This document shows, piece by piece, positions 27,949 to 36,416 of a stretch of 64,000 nucleotides of DNA. The DNA is from Devosia faecipullorum. Lineage in GTDB: Bacteria > Pseudomonadota > Alphaproteobacteria > Rhizobiales > Devosiaceae. Location of the stretch: the NCBI RefSeq assembly GCF_015158295.1, contig NZ_JACDXV010000005.1:186001-250000 (forward strand), written 5' to 3'. The position numbers were made by a program, and so were the translations under genes. The notes under the pieces were generated by a model, which ran no database searches, was not told the origin of the DNA, and saw nothing but the letters and a program-made list of their open reading frames with translations. The first letter of the stretch is position 1; the number at the start of each line of letters is the position of its first letter.

Positions 27949-29479
27949 GATCGACAATCTCTCGATTGGGTTTGCTGGCCGCCCCGCCGTTTCCGGCCTG
28001 TCGCTGGCCATCGGGAAGGGGCAGCGCTTCGGCATTATCGGGGAAAGCGGCTCGGGCAAGTCGTTGACAGCGCTCGCCATGGCCGGATTGCTGCCCGACA
28101 ATGCCGAAAGCTCCGGCACGATCCGTTTCGATGGCGCACCCCTGCCCCGCGCCGAGCGCGACATGGCGCGATTGCGCGCCAGCCATATCGGCATGGTGTT
28201 TCAGGAGCCGATGACGGCGCTCAATCCGCTGATGAAGATCGGCGCGCAGATCGCCGAAGCGGCGGACCTCTCGGCCAGCGGAGCCGACGTCGCCGCGCTG
28301 CTCCTCGAAGTGGGCCTGCAAAACGAGCACCGGGACAGGTTTCCGCATCAATTGTCCGGCGGGCAAAGGCAGCGGGCGATGATCGCCATGGCGCTGGCCG
28401 GCGCGCCGGATCTGTTGATCGCCGACGAGCCGACCTCGGCACTCGATGTCATCACCCAGCGCAAGGTGCTCGACCTCATCGCGGCGATCTGCGACCGGCG
28501 CGGCATGAGTCTGTTGTTCATCAGCCATGACATGCGCGCCGTGGCGGCGCTCTGCTCACATATCTCGGTCATGCAGAACGGGCAATTGGTCGAACAGGGC
28601 GAGACTGCCGCCCTGCTGGCGCAGCCGCGGGCGGCCTATACGCAAAAACTATTGGCCGCCACCCGGATGGAAAAACGTCAGACCGGCCTCGAGCCCGGCG
28701 CGACGCTGCTGGAACTCGAAGCGGTCAGCCGCGATTACGGCCAGGGCGGGTTCTGGCGCTGGACAAGTCCGCCCTTGCGCGCCGTCAACACGGTCAGCTT
28801 CAGCATCGGGGCGGGCGAATGCGTGGCGCTGGTCGGCCCCTCGGGCTGTGGCAAGACCACGCTGGCGCGGATGATCGTCGGGCTGGACAGCGCCAGCAGC
28901 GGCGTGATGCGTCTCAATGGCCGGCCCTATCACGGGCGCGACCTGCCCCCGTCCTTGCGCGCCGGATTGTCGCTGGTGTTCCAGGATCCGTTCAGCAGTT
29001 TCGATCCGCGCATGAACATCGCCCAATCGCTGGCCGAGCCGCTGCATCTGCTGGGCCCGCTGGGGCCGGGCGAAAGGGAAGCCCGGCTGCGCGAGGCCAT
29101 TATGTCAGTCGGGCTCGATCCAGCCATGCTGGCGCGCTATCCGCATGAATTTTCCGGCGGCCAGCGCCAGCGCCTCGCCATTGCCCGGGCCATGGTGACG
29201 CGGCCGCGGCTGGTGGTTCTGGACGAGCCGGTTTCGGCACTGGACGTCTCGGTGCGCGCCGAAGTGCTGAACCTTTTGGCGCGACTGCGCCAGGAGCATG
29301 GCCTCACCTATCTGATCATCAGCCACGATCTCGACATGGTGGCGGCGATGGCCGACAGGGTGCTGGTGATGGAGGCGGGGCAAATCGTCGAAACCGGCAG
29401 CCCCAAAGCTTTATTTGCCAATCCGCAGCACGCGCTGACCCGAGCGCTGATGGCGGCGCGCCTGCCGGATGTGGCGTAA
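27935..29479 (+). CDS. Peptide ABC transporter, fused double ATPase (DppD-DppF)
   Basis: A 514-residue protein with two complete ABC ATPase domains, equal to DppD and DppF joined. Domain 1 (residues about 3-240): Walker A GESGSGKS, signature LSGGQRQR, Walker B LLIADEP. Domain 2 (about 250-510): Walker A GPSGCGKTT, signature FSGGQRQR, Walker B LVVLDEP. Both have the switch His (SHDM, SHDL). Such fusions are common in alphaproteobacterial peptide transporters. It completes the five-domain importer begun at 24509. No second ATPase that could serve the iron permease is nearby. Confidence 0.94.
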   Translation: MALVEIDNLSIGFAGRPAVSGLSLAIGKGQRFGIIGESGSGKSLTALAMAGLLPDNAESSGTIRFDGAPLPRAERDMARLRASHIGMVFQEPMTALNPLMKIGAQIAEAADLSASGADVAALLLEVGLQNEHRDRFPHQLSGGQRQRAMIAMALAGAPDLLIADEPTSALDVITQRKVLDLIAAICDRRGMSLLFISHDMRAVAALCSHISVMQNGQLVEQGETAALLAQPRAAYTQKLLAATRMEKRQTGLEPGATLLELEAVSRDYGQGGFWRWTSPPLRAVNTVSFSIGAGECVALVGPSGCGKTTLARMIVGLDSASSGVMRLNGRPYHGRDLPPSLRAGLSLVFQDPFSSFDPRMNIAQSLAEPLHLLGPLGPGEREARLREAIMSVGLDPAMLARYPHEFSGGQRQRLAIARAMVTRPRLVVLDEPVSALDVSVRAEVLNLLARLRQEHGLTYLIISHDLDMVAAMADRVLVMEAGQIVETGSPKALFANPQHALTRALMAARLPDVA

Positions 29480-29538
29480 AGCGTTTGCCGCAAAAGTGGA
29501 GACGGTATTGCGGTTCGCAAATGCGGCCAATAAACGAT

Positions 29539-30273
29539 CTAGCCGCGCCCGAACACCAGCACCGTCTCGATATTGCCGTCACCCCCGGCAATGGGTGAGA
29601 CCACCTTTGCCTGCAAGGCAAAGCCAACGTCTTCGACAAAAGCGATCACCTCGGCCATGGCCCGTTCGCTGGCCGCCGCATCGCTGACGATGCCGCCCTT
29701 GCCGACGAATTCCCGGCCAACCTCGAATTGCGGCTTGAACAGGATCAATGCCCTTGCATCGGGTCCGCAAAGGCCGAGAGGCGCGGCCAGTACCTTGGTG
29801 ACGGACACAAAACTCACATCCGAAACCAGAAGGTCGATATTCTCGGCAATCGTCTCACGGTCCAGTTCCCGCGCATTGTGGCCCTCAAGGCTCACGACGC
29901 GCGCATCGGCCCTGAGGCTTTGATGCAATTGGTCATGCCCCACATCGACGGCATAGACCCGGCCCGCGCCGCGCTCCAGCAGCACCTGGGTGAAGCCGCC
30001 GGTGGACGCACCCACATCGAGACAGGTCTTGCCCGCAATTGCGACGGCCCCGGCGTCGAGCCCGGCGATCAGCTTCAGCGCCGCGCGCGATACATAGGCG
30101 GCGGCGGGATCGTCCAGCGTTACCAGATCGGCTTCGCCCACCATCTGGTTGGGCTTTCTGGCCGGCGCGCCATTGACCTGCACGGTGCCGCGCAGAATGG
30201 CGTCACGGGCCCGCGCCCGGCTCGGCATCAGCCCGCGCTGTTCGAGCGCCAGGTCGAGCCGGATACGGCTCAC
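29539..30273 (-). CDS. tlyA: TlyA-family rRNA 2'-O-methyltransferase
   Basis: A 244-residue protein with an N-terminal S4 RNA-binding domain (RIRLDLALEQRGLMPSRARA) and an FtsJ-like SAM methyltransferase domain. The SAM motif CLDVGASTGGFTQVLLERGA is clear and the catalytic Lys/Asp/Lys/Glu scaffold is plausible (SRAALKL, VSDVSF, LFKPQFEVG). TlyA methylates 16S and 23S rRNA ribose positions; some members are also haemolysins in name only. The start overlaps the SCO stop by four bases. In many relatives this gene follows dxs, which is absent here. Confidence 0.92.
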   Translation of the reverse strand: MSRIRLDLALEQRGLMPSRARARDAILRGTVQVNGAPARKPNQMVGEADLVTLDDPAAAYVSRAALKLIAGLDAGAVAIAGKTCLDVGASTGGFTQVLLERGAGRVYAVDVGHDQLHQSLRADARVVSLEGHNARELDRETIAENIDLLVSDVSFVSVTKVLAAPLGLCGPDARALILFKPQFEVGREFVGKGGIVSDAAASERAMAEVIAFVEDVGFALQAKVVSPIAGGDGNIETVLVFGRG

Positions 30274-30866
30274 CCCTTGACCAGCCGCTCGATCTTGGCG
30301 CGCGCCGTGTCGCCGTTTTCCTCATAGGCAATGGTGCCCTGGAAGGAGCCGTCGCCCTTGATCAGGAAGGTCAGCGCGGTGTGGTTGACGAGGTAGAATT
30401 CGCTGTCCACGTCGCCGGCCTTTTCCGAAAACACACCGAAAGCCGCCTTGACCCGGTCGGTTTCGGCCTCATCGCCCACCAGTCCGATAACGCTGGTATC
30501 GAAGCCTTCGACATAATCCTTGACCATTTCAGCGGTGTCGCGCTCGGGATCGACGGTAACGAAGATGATGCGCAGATCCTCGGCGGTAAGCCCCAATTGC
30601 GCGCGCCAGGCTGTGGTTTCGGCCAGCGTCGTCGGGCAGACATCGGGACAGAACGTATAGCCGAAGAAGATGAGGCTGGGCGTGCCGCGCAGATCGTCCT
30701 GGGTGAAGGTGCCGCCCTTGGTGGAGGTCAGCGCGAATTCCTGGCCGGTCACGCCCAGTGGGCGCTTTGGCGGCTGGAACACATAGAGCGCCGTGGCCCC
30801 GATGGCGGCGATTGCCACCAATACCCAAAGCACGATGCGGAAATTGCGCAGAGTCTTGTTCGTCAT
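30270..30866 (-). CDS. SCO1/SenC family copper-binding protein
   Basis: A 198-residue thioredoxin-fold protein anchored by one N-terminal helix (residues 10-30) and facing the periplasm. The copper ligands are present: Cys73 and Cys77 in FCPDVCPTT and His162 in VNHTALTF. SCO proteins load the Cu-A centre of cytochrome c oxidase or act as thiol reductases. It stands between xseB and tlyA, translationally coupled to tlyA (4-base overlap). No cytochrome oxidase genes are nearby. Confidence 0.92.
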   Translation of the reverse strand: MTNKTLRNFRIVLWVLVAIAAIGATALYVFQPPKRPLGVTGQEFALTSTKGGTFTQDDLRGTPSLIFFGYTFCPDVCPTTLAETTAWRAQLGLTAEDLRIIFVTVDPERDTAEMVKDYVEGFDTSVIGLVGDEAETDRVKAAFGVFSEKAGDVDSEFYLVNHTALTFLIKGDGSFQGTIAYEENGDTARAKIERLVKG

Positions 30867-31007
30867 CGCTCAAACCTCAAAACGTTCATCCGCTCCGCCA
30901 GCATTGCTGCATCAATCGGGACAAGCCCGGTGCTGACTATGGCGGTGGGAGCCATTCGCTTTGATGCGCTGCCCCAATGAGCGAGGCAACAGGCAGATTG
31001 CCGCGCC

Positions 31008-31253
31008 TCAATTGGCGTCGAGCGGCTCGGTTCCGGTCGCCTTGCCATCGCGGCTGAGCGTGATCTTTTCGATTCTTGCCTCGGCGGTCTTGAGCAGGGT
31101 TTCGCAATGGGCCTTCAGCGCTTCGCCGCGCTCATAGATAGCGATGGATTCGGCCAGCGGCGCGCGGCCGCTTTCGAGCTTGGCGACGATCTGTTCCAAT
31201 TGCTCGAGCGCCGCCTCGAAGCTCAGCCCCTTCACATCGTCATTATCGGCCAT
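31008..31253 (-). CDS. xseB: Exodeoxyribonuclease VII small subunit
   Basis: XseB is the small subunit of the ssDNA exonuclease ExoVII. The 81-residue helical protein has the family core [20 protein letters not shown] followed by [19 protein letters not shown]. It lies 27 bases downstream of the histone-deacetylase-like gene on the same strand, the usual alphaproteobacterial order. The large subunit xseA is not in the window, as is normal. Confidence 0.94.
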   Translation of the reverse strand: MADNDDVKGLSFEAALEQLEQIVAKLESGRAPLAESIAIYERGEALKAHCETLLKTAEARIEKITLSRDGKATGTEPLDAN

Positions 31254-31280
31254 CGGAGGCTCCGCGATTTGTCTGTTGCA

Positions 31281-32207
31281 TCAGCCGTTGAGCAGCGTGG
31301 CCACGTGATGGCTGACCCCGCCCTCAAGGCCCTTGAGGTCATAACCACCTTCGAGCAGCGACACAATGCGATTGGCGCAACGCCGCCCCGCCACCTCCAT
31401 CAACTTTCCGGTGACCCAGGTGAAGTCGGCATCCACCCATTCGAGCTGCGCCAGCGGATCGCGCTGATGGGCATCGAAACCAGCCGAGATCAGCAGCAGG
31501 TCGGGGGCGAAATTGTCCAGCGCCGGCAGGATCGTCTCCCGATAGGCCTCCCGCATCGCCTCACCGCCCGAATGGGCGGGCAGCGCCGCATTGACGATAT
31601 TGCCCATGCCGGTTTCGCGTGGATGCCCGGTGCCGGGAAAAAGCGGCATCTGGTGGCTCGACGCATAGAAGACGGAGGGATCGTCCTTGAAGATGTCCTG
31701 AGTGCCATTGCCGTGGTGCACGTCGAAATCGACGATGGCGACCCGATCCGCGCCATATTTGCGCTGCGCTTCGCGCGCGGTGATGGCAATGGTATTGATG
31801 AGGCAGAAGCCCATGGGATTGGCGATTTCGGCGTGGTGGCCGGGGGGGCGAATGGCACAGAAGGCGTTGTCGGCCTCGCCCAGCAGCACTGCATCGAGCG
31901 CCGCCAGCGCCCCGCCCAGGCCGGTGGCGATCGTGTCCATCGAGCTGTCGGAGATGAAGGTGTCGGTATCGAGCTGACCGATGCCCTCGGCGGGCCGTGC
32001 ATCGCGCAGGCGGCCCAGATAGTGGCGGTCATGGACGAGTTCGGCCAGCATCAGGTCGGCGAAGGGAGCGTCGCGGCGCAAAAGGGCGTCGAATTGGCTG
32101 GCGGCCAGCGCCGCATTGACGGCGCGGATACGGTCGGCCCGTTCGGGGTGCCCCTGCGGGGTCTGGTGGTCGGCAAAATTGGTCTGGCTCACCAGCAGCG
32201 TGGTCAA
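31281..32207 (-). CDS. Histone deacetylase family hydrolase (acetoin-utilisation/HDAC-like)
   Basis: A 308-residue zinc amidohydrolase. Active-site residues are visible: RPPGHHAEIANPMGFCLIN with the His pair, VDFDVHHGNGTQD with the zinc-binding Asp and His, and SAGFDAHQRDP with the second Asp. Bacterial members deacetylate polyamines or other small N-acetyl compounds. I start at a TTG (32207), which has GGAG eight bases upstream and gives TTLLVSQTNFADHQTPQGH; an ATG at 32279 would overlap the divergent gene. It is first in a leftward block with xseB. Confidence 0.9.
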   Translation of the reverse strand: MTTLLVSQTNFADHQTPQGHPERADRIRAVNAALAASQFDALLRRDAPFADLMLAELVHDRHYLGRLRDARPAEGIGQLDTDTFISDSSMDTIATGLGGALAALDAVLLGEADNAFCAIRPPGHHAEIANPMGFCLINTIAITAREAQRKYGADRVAIVDFDVHHGNGTQDIFKDDPSVFYASSHQMPLFPGTGHPRETGMGNIVNAALPAHSGGEAMREAYRETILPALDNFAPDLLLISAGFDAHQRDPLAQLEWVDADFTWVTGKLMEVAGRRCANRIVSLLEGGYDLKGLEGGVSHHVATLLNG

Positions 32208-32269
32208 AGGCGCTCTCCGCTCTCGTCTCCCGTCTTGACGCGGGCCGGGCCTGTTGTCAAACAACCGCC

Positions 32270-33208
32270 ATGAACGCACCCTTGCCGCTGGACATCGCCG
32301 AAGCCGCCGCGCTGTTGCGCGCCGGGCGTCTCGTCGCCTTTCCCACCGAGACGGTCTATGGACTGGGGGCGAATGCGAAAAATGCCGATGCGGTGCTCTC
32401 GATCTACGAGACCAAGGGGCGGCCGCGTTTCAATCCGCTGATCGTGCATTGCGCCGATCTGGCCATGGCCGAAAGCCTGGCCGAATTTTCGCCGTTGGCC
32501 CGCCAATTGGCCGAAGCCTTCTGGCCCGGCCCGCTCAGTCTCGTGCTCAAGCTCAGGCCCGGCCATGGGCTCGCGGATGTGGCCACCGCCGGGCTCGATA
32601 CTGTGGCCCTGCGCGTCCCCGATCATCCTCTGGCCCTGGCCTTGTTGCGCGAAACCGGCCTGCCGCTGGCCGCGCCCTCCGCCAATCCCTCCGGCCGGCT
32701 TTCCCCCACCAGCGCCGAACAGGTGCAGCGCGGCTTTGCCGGAAAAGTGCCGGTGCTCGATGGCGGGGCCTGCAAATCGGGTGTCGAATCCACCATTATT
32801 GCCATTGATGAGGAAAACCTGATCCAGTTGCGCGCCGGAGCGCTGGCGCGCGAGGAAATCGAGCGCGTCACCGGCCTCAAGGTGCAAAAAGCCGCGACGG
32901 GGGCCGCGATTTCAGCGCCGGGCATGATGCTCAGTCATTATGCGCCCAATGCCCATATGAGGCTCGATGCGGTGCCTGAAGCCGGCGATGCCTGGCTGGC
33001 CTTCGGCCCTAGTGCGCCCTTTGCCGGGATCAGCCGCAATCTCTCGGCAAGCGGGGATCTGCGCGAAGCGGCCCGCAATCTCTTTGCCATGCTGCATGAA
33101 CTGGATGGGACCGGCGCCAAATCCATCGCCGTCGCGCCCATCCCCGAGACCGGACTGGGCGAAGCGATCAACGACCGGCTGAGACGGGCGGCGGCCCCGC
33201 GGGAATAA
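32270..33208 (+). CDS. Threonylcarbamoyl-AMP synthase (Sua5/TsaC long form)
   Basis: This enzyme makes threonylcarbamoyl-AMP from threonine, bicarbonate and ATP for the universal t6A37 modification of ANN-decoding tRNAs. At 312 residues it is the Sua5-type, with a YrdC domain (residues 1-190; VAFPTETVYGLGANAKNADA, TKGRPRFNPL, AAPSANPSG) and a C-terminal Sua5 domain starting near GMMLSHYAPNAHM. It is divergent from the deacetylase gene with about 60 bases between starts. The longer form carries out the reaction without changes in active-site residues that I can see. Confidence 0.94.
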   Translation: MNAPLPLDIAEAAALLRAGRLVAFPTETVYGLGANAKNADAVLSIYETKGRPRFNPLIVHCADLAMAESLAEFSPLARQLAEAFWPGPLSLVLKLRPGHGLADVATAGLDTVALRVPDHPLALALLRETGLPLAAPSANPSGRLSPTSAEQVQRGFAGKVPVLDGGACKSGVESTIIAIDEENLIQLRAGALAREEIERVTGLKVQKAATGAAISAPGMMLSHYAPNAHMRLDAVPEAGDAWLAFGPSAPFAGISRNLSASGDLREAARNLFAMLHELDGTGAKSIAVAPIPETGLGEAINDRLRRAAAPRE

Positions 33209-33257
33209 AGCGCCGGTCTTTCAGATCATTTCACACTTGTTTCGAAACACCCACGGG

Positions 33258-33354
33258 GTCATTCCGGCGCAGGCCGGGATCCATGCTGTGCTCCCGCCGC
33301 ATGCGTGATGCCGTAGATGGCCTTCACCATGGACCCCGGCCTTCGCCGGGGTGA
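33258..33354. repeat. Inverted pair of palindromic repeats
   Basis: Copies at 33258-33284 (GTCATTCCGGCGCAGGCCGG, then GATCCAT) and 33328-33354 (inverse, ending TTCGCCGGGGTGAC). They lie in the convergent gap between the Sua5-type gene and the DnaJ-class gene, where a bidirectional terminator role is possible. Confidence 0.85.
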
Positions 33355-33380
33355 CCATCTGTGCAGGGGGCGGGCCCCCC

Positions 33381-34337
33381 TTAAACCTTGTACGGCTTCT
33401 GGTCGCGCATGAAACGGGCCAGCGCTTCAAGGTCGGCGTCGCCGCCCGGCGGCAGCACGACGCGGATATTCACGTAGAGGTCGCCCTCGCCGTAAAGCCC
33501 CTTGCCCTTGAGCCGCAGCGCCTTGGACGTATCGACGCCGGGCGGCAGGTTGAGTTCCACCGGACCATCCAGCGTGGCCACCCGCACCTTGGCACCGAGC
33601 ACGGCGTCATAGAGCGGCACGGCGACATCGGTGCGCACGTCCAGCCCGTCGCGGCGGAAGGTCTTGGACTTTTCGAATCTGATCGTCACCAGCGCATCAC
33701 CCGGCTCGCCGATGGGGCTGGGCGTACCCTGGCCCTTGAGCCGGATCTGCTGGCCTTCCTCGACCTTTTCGGGCAGCTTGACGTTGAGCATCTTGCCATT
33801 GGGCATGCGCACCGGCACCGAAGCCGCCTTGTGCGCGTCTTCCAGCGAGATGGTCACGTTGACCACCAAGTCGTCGCCCTTGCTCATGCGCGCGCCGGGC
33901 CCGGCGCCCGCGCCACCTGCCGTCGCACCGGCAAATGGATCCCATTGCGCGCCGCCAGAGGCGCGGCCGCCGCCACGCGGCTGGCCGCCGAAGCCGCTCA
34001 TGAATTCCTTGAGGATATCCTCGGCCGAAAAGCCGCCGGCGCCAGCCGCGCCCGGACGGGCTCCGGGGCGCGCACCACCGCCGAAGCCGCCATTGCCGAA
34101 ACCGGCAAAGCGCGGATTGCCTTCGGCGTCGATTTCGCCACGGTCAAATTGGGCCCGCTTGTCCTTGTCGTTGAGCAGGTCATAGGCATGGGTCGCTTCG
34201 GCAAATTTGCCATGGGCGGACGAATCGTCGGGATTCTGGTCGGGATGGTATTTCTTGGCCAGCTTGCGATAGGCGGACTTGATGTCCTTCTCGCTTGCGG
34301 ACCGCGTCACCCCAAGTACGGTGTAAGGATCGCGCAT
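33381..34337 (-). CDS. DnaJ-class co-chaperone (CbpA-like, class B)
   Basis: A 318-residue J-domain protein stimulating DnaK ATPase. The J domain is residues 1-65 with HPD in KKYHPDQNP. A Gly/Phe-rich region follows (about 75-145), then the two substrate-binding beta domains (GDDLVVNVTISLEDAHKAAS onward). There is no CxxCxGxG zinc finger, so it is class B, closer to CbpA than DnaJ. Start 34337 (MRDPYTVLGV) is preferred over 34364 because the product then starts at the usual point. It is divergent from pdxH with about 110 bases between. Confidence 0.93.
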   Translation of the reverse strand: MRDPYTVLGVTRSASEKDIKSAYRKLAKKYHPDQNPDDSSAHGKFAEATHAYDLLNDKDKRAQFDRGEIDAEGNPRFAGFGNGGFGGGARPGARPGAAGAGGFSAEDILKEFMSGFGGQPRGGGRASGGAQWDPFAGATAGGAGAGPGARMSKGDDLVVNVTISLEDAHKAASVPVRMPNGKMLNVKLPEKVEEGQQIRLKGQGTPSPIGEPGDALVTIRFEKSKTFRRDGLDVRTDVAVPLYDAVLGAKVRVATLDGPVELNLPPGVDTSKALRLKGKGLYGEGDLYVNIRVVLPPGGDADLEALARFMRDQKPYKV

Positions 34338-34447
34338 CAAGTTCCAATCTTTGCGTTGGGGCATTGTCCGCCCCGTGTGTTGGGTTCTATATGGCCACGC
34401 CCCCTGGCCTTGTCCAGTTTCCCCATGGCAAAAGCGGGAATTTCACC

Positions 34448-35077
34448 ATGCTGCAAACCCTCACCGAAAGTCTGTTCGACGATAGCGTGCGCGCGCCGCT
34501 CGATCCCTTCGCCATTTTCGAGGAATGGTTCGCCCTGGCGCAGCAATCGGAACCCAATGACCCCCATGCCATGGCGCTGGCCTCAGCCGACGAACAGGGC
34601 CTGCCCGATGTGCGCATGGTGCTGCTCAATCGCCGCGACGCGCGGGGCTTTTGCTTCTTCACCAATTTCGAGAGCGACAAGGGTCGCCAATTGCAGGCCA
34701 ATCCGCAGGCCGCCATGGTCATGCACTGGAAAAGCCTGCGCCGGCAGGTGCGGATGCGCGGCCCCGTCGAGGTAGTGAGCGACGCCGACGCCGATGCCTA
34801 TTTCGCCTCGCGCCCCAAGGGCAGCCGCATCGCCTCGGCTACCTCCAGGCAATCGCGCCCGCTCGCCAGCCGGCAGCAGATGCTGGATGAAGTCGATAGA
34901 GTCACCGCCATGATCGGCGATGCCGAGGCGCCGCGCCCGGCCAATTGGTCGGGTTTTCGCCTCGTGCCGCTATCCATCGAATTCTGGAAGGACGGCGAAT
35001 TCCGTCTGCATGACCGGGTCCGGTTCACGCGCAAAGACGCGGACGCTGCCTGGGAAAGCGCGCGGCTATATCCCTAG
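34448..35077 (+). CDS. pdxH: Pyridoxamine 5'-phosphate oxidase
   Basis: PdxH oxidises pyridoxine or pyridoxamine phosphate to pyridoxal phosphate with FMN. The 209-residue product has the family landmarks DPFAIFEEWF, NAMALAS-like PHAMALASADEQGLPDVRMV, GFCFFTNFESDKGRQL and the C-terminal WSGFRLVPLSIEFWKDG...RLHDR. ATG 34448 follows GGGAA; an upstream in-frame ATG at 34391 would add a 19-residue extension without homology. It is a single-gene unit divergent from the DnaJ-class gene. Confidence 0.93.
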   Translation: MLQTLTESLFDDSVRAPLDPFAIFEEWFALAQQSEPNDPHAMALASADEQGLPDVRMVLLNRRDARGFCFFTNFESDKGRQLQANPQAAMVMHWKSLRRQVRMRGPVEVVSDADADAYFASRPKGSRIASATSRQSRPLASRQQMLDEVDRVTAMIGDAEAPRPANWSGFRLVPLSIEFWKDGEFRLHDRVRFTRKDADAAWESARLYP

Positions 35078-35210
35078 AGACGTCCCTCTCTATGGCACCG
35101 CACGAATCCGCCGGGAAGGATCGGCGGTGCCGGACGGGCCTGCGGCACACCGGTCCCACCTTCCCATTCCCCGCGCCCTCGCCTAATACTGCGGTCATCC
35201 CGAGGGCGAC

Positions 35211-36416
35211 ATGCAGAGCGATCCGAGAAGCCAAAGTCTGACTTTTAGCGGATCGCGCTGGGATCTGGCGGTGATGCTGCTGCGCGGCTACGTGCTGATG
35301 GTGCCGACGATCGGGCTCAACCGTTTCTGGCTGACCACGCGTAAGCGCCGCTTCTATTGGGGCCATACCGGGCTCGGCGGCGACATGCTGGAATATACCG
35401 GCGACGCCCAGCAATTGCTGATCGGCTTTCTCATGGCCCTGGCCGTGTTCCTGCCGCTCTATGGGCTGTTCTTCTATCTCTCCACCCAATCGGTCGAGAT
35501 CGTCATCACCGGCTATGGGCTGGTGGCAATCCTGGTGTGGTTCCTCTACGGCTATGCCCAATATCGGGCCCGCGATTTCCGGCTTTCGCGCACCCTCTGG
35601 CGCGGCATCCGCTTCGATCAGGGCGGCAGCGCCTGGCGCTATGGCCTGCGCCGCTTCTTCTGGTCGCTGCTCAATGTGGCGACGCTGGGCCTGGCCTATC
35701 CCTTCATGGCCGCCTCGCTCTGGCGCTACCGCTATGCCAACAGTTTTTACGGCGACCGGCAATTCCGCTTTGCCGGAAGCTGGCGGCAATTGGCCCTGCC
35801 CTATTACCTGACCTGGGTGGCTGTGGCGGTCATGGCGCTGGTCGCGCTGGTCATGGCCGACGAGGCCAAGCTCTTCGAGGAGCCGCTCGCGGCCGATGCT
35901 TCCGCCTATGGCAATCTGCTGCTGCTGGCCCTTGTCGGCCTGGTTCTCACCACCTTCTATCGGGCCGCAGAGATGACGCGGATGTTTTCCGCGGTGCAAT
36001 TGGGCGATGCGCGCCTCACGCTGCGCCTTTCCGCCCTGCGGCTTCTGGCCCAATATCTGCTCTTCGCCCTCGCCCTCGGGGCGGCCTATCTGGTGCTGGC
36101 TTTGGGCGGTTTCATCGTGCTCGGCCTCGTAGCCGCCGAAGCCTTTTCGGGGGGCGGCTTCGATCTCGACGTGCTGATGGCCTCAATCCAGTCGAGCGTG
36201 GTGACGCTTCTGGCGATCGTCACCGGCTATCTGCTGGTGCTGGCGGCCTTCATCTTCGTCAGCGAATTGGTGCTGGGTTACGGCTTCTGGTGGCTCGTGG
36301 CGCGCGGCGCGTCCGTCTCGGGACTGGATAGTCTCGATGACGTCAAGGCGCGCGCCGAAGACAAGGCGCTGGCCGGCGAAGGGCTGGCCGATGCCCTCAA
36401 TGTGGGAGGATATTGA
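35211..36416 (+). CDS. DUF898 (YjgN-like) polytopic membrane protein
   Basis: A 401-residue inner-membrane protein with about eight hydrophobic spans. Family signatures are LNRFWLTTRKRRFYWGHT near residue 40, the second half YRARDFRLSRTLWRGIRFDQGG, and the terminal repeat with RYRYANSFYGDRQFRF. The function of DUF898 is unknown. The stop is directly followed by the ATG of an M48 protease (TGA ATG), so they are co-translated. This pairing with M48 proteases is seen in other Proteobacteria, which suggests a joint envelope task. Confidence 0.88.
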   Translation: MQSDPRSQSLTFSGSRWDLAVMLLRGYVLMVPTIGLNRFWLTTRKRRFYWGHTGLGGDMLEYTGDAQQLLIGFLMALAVFLPLYGLFFYLSTQSVEIVITGYGLVAILVWFLYGYAQYRARDFRLSRTLWRGIRFDQGGSAWRYGLRRFFWSLLNVATLGLAYPFMAASLWRYRYANSFYGDRQFRFAGSWRQLALPYYLTWVAVAVMALVALVMADEAKLFEEPLAADASAYGNLLLLALVGLVLTTFYRAAEMTRMFSAVQLGDARLTLRLSALRLLAQYLLFALALGAAYLVLALGGFIVLGLVAAEAFSGGGFDLDVLMASIQSSVVTLLAIVTGYLLVLAAFIFVSELVLGYGFWWLVARGASVSGLDSLDDVKARAEDKALAGEGLADALNVGGY

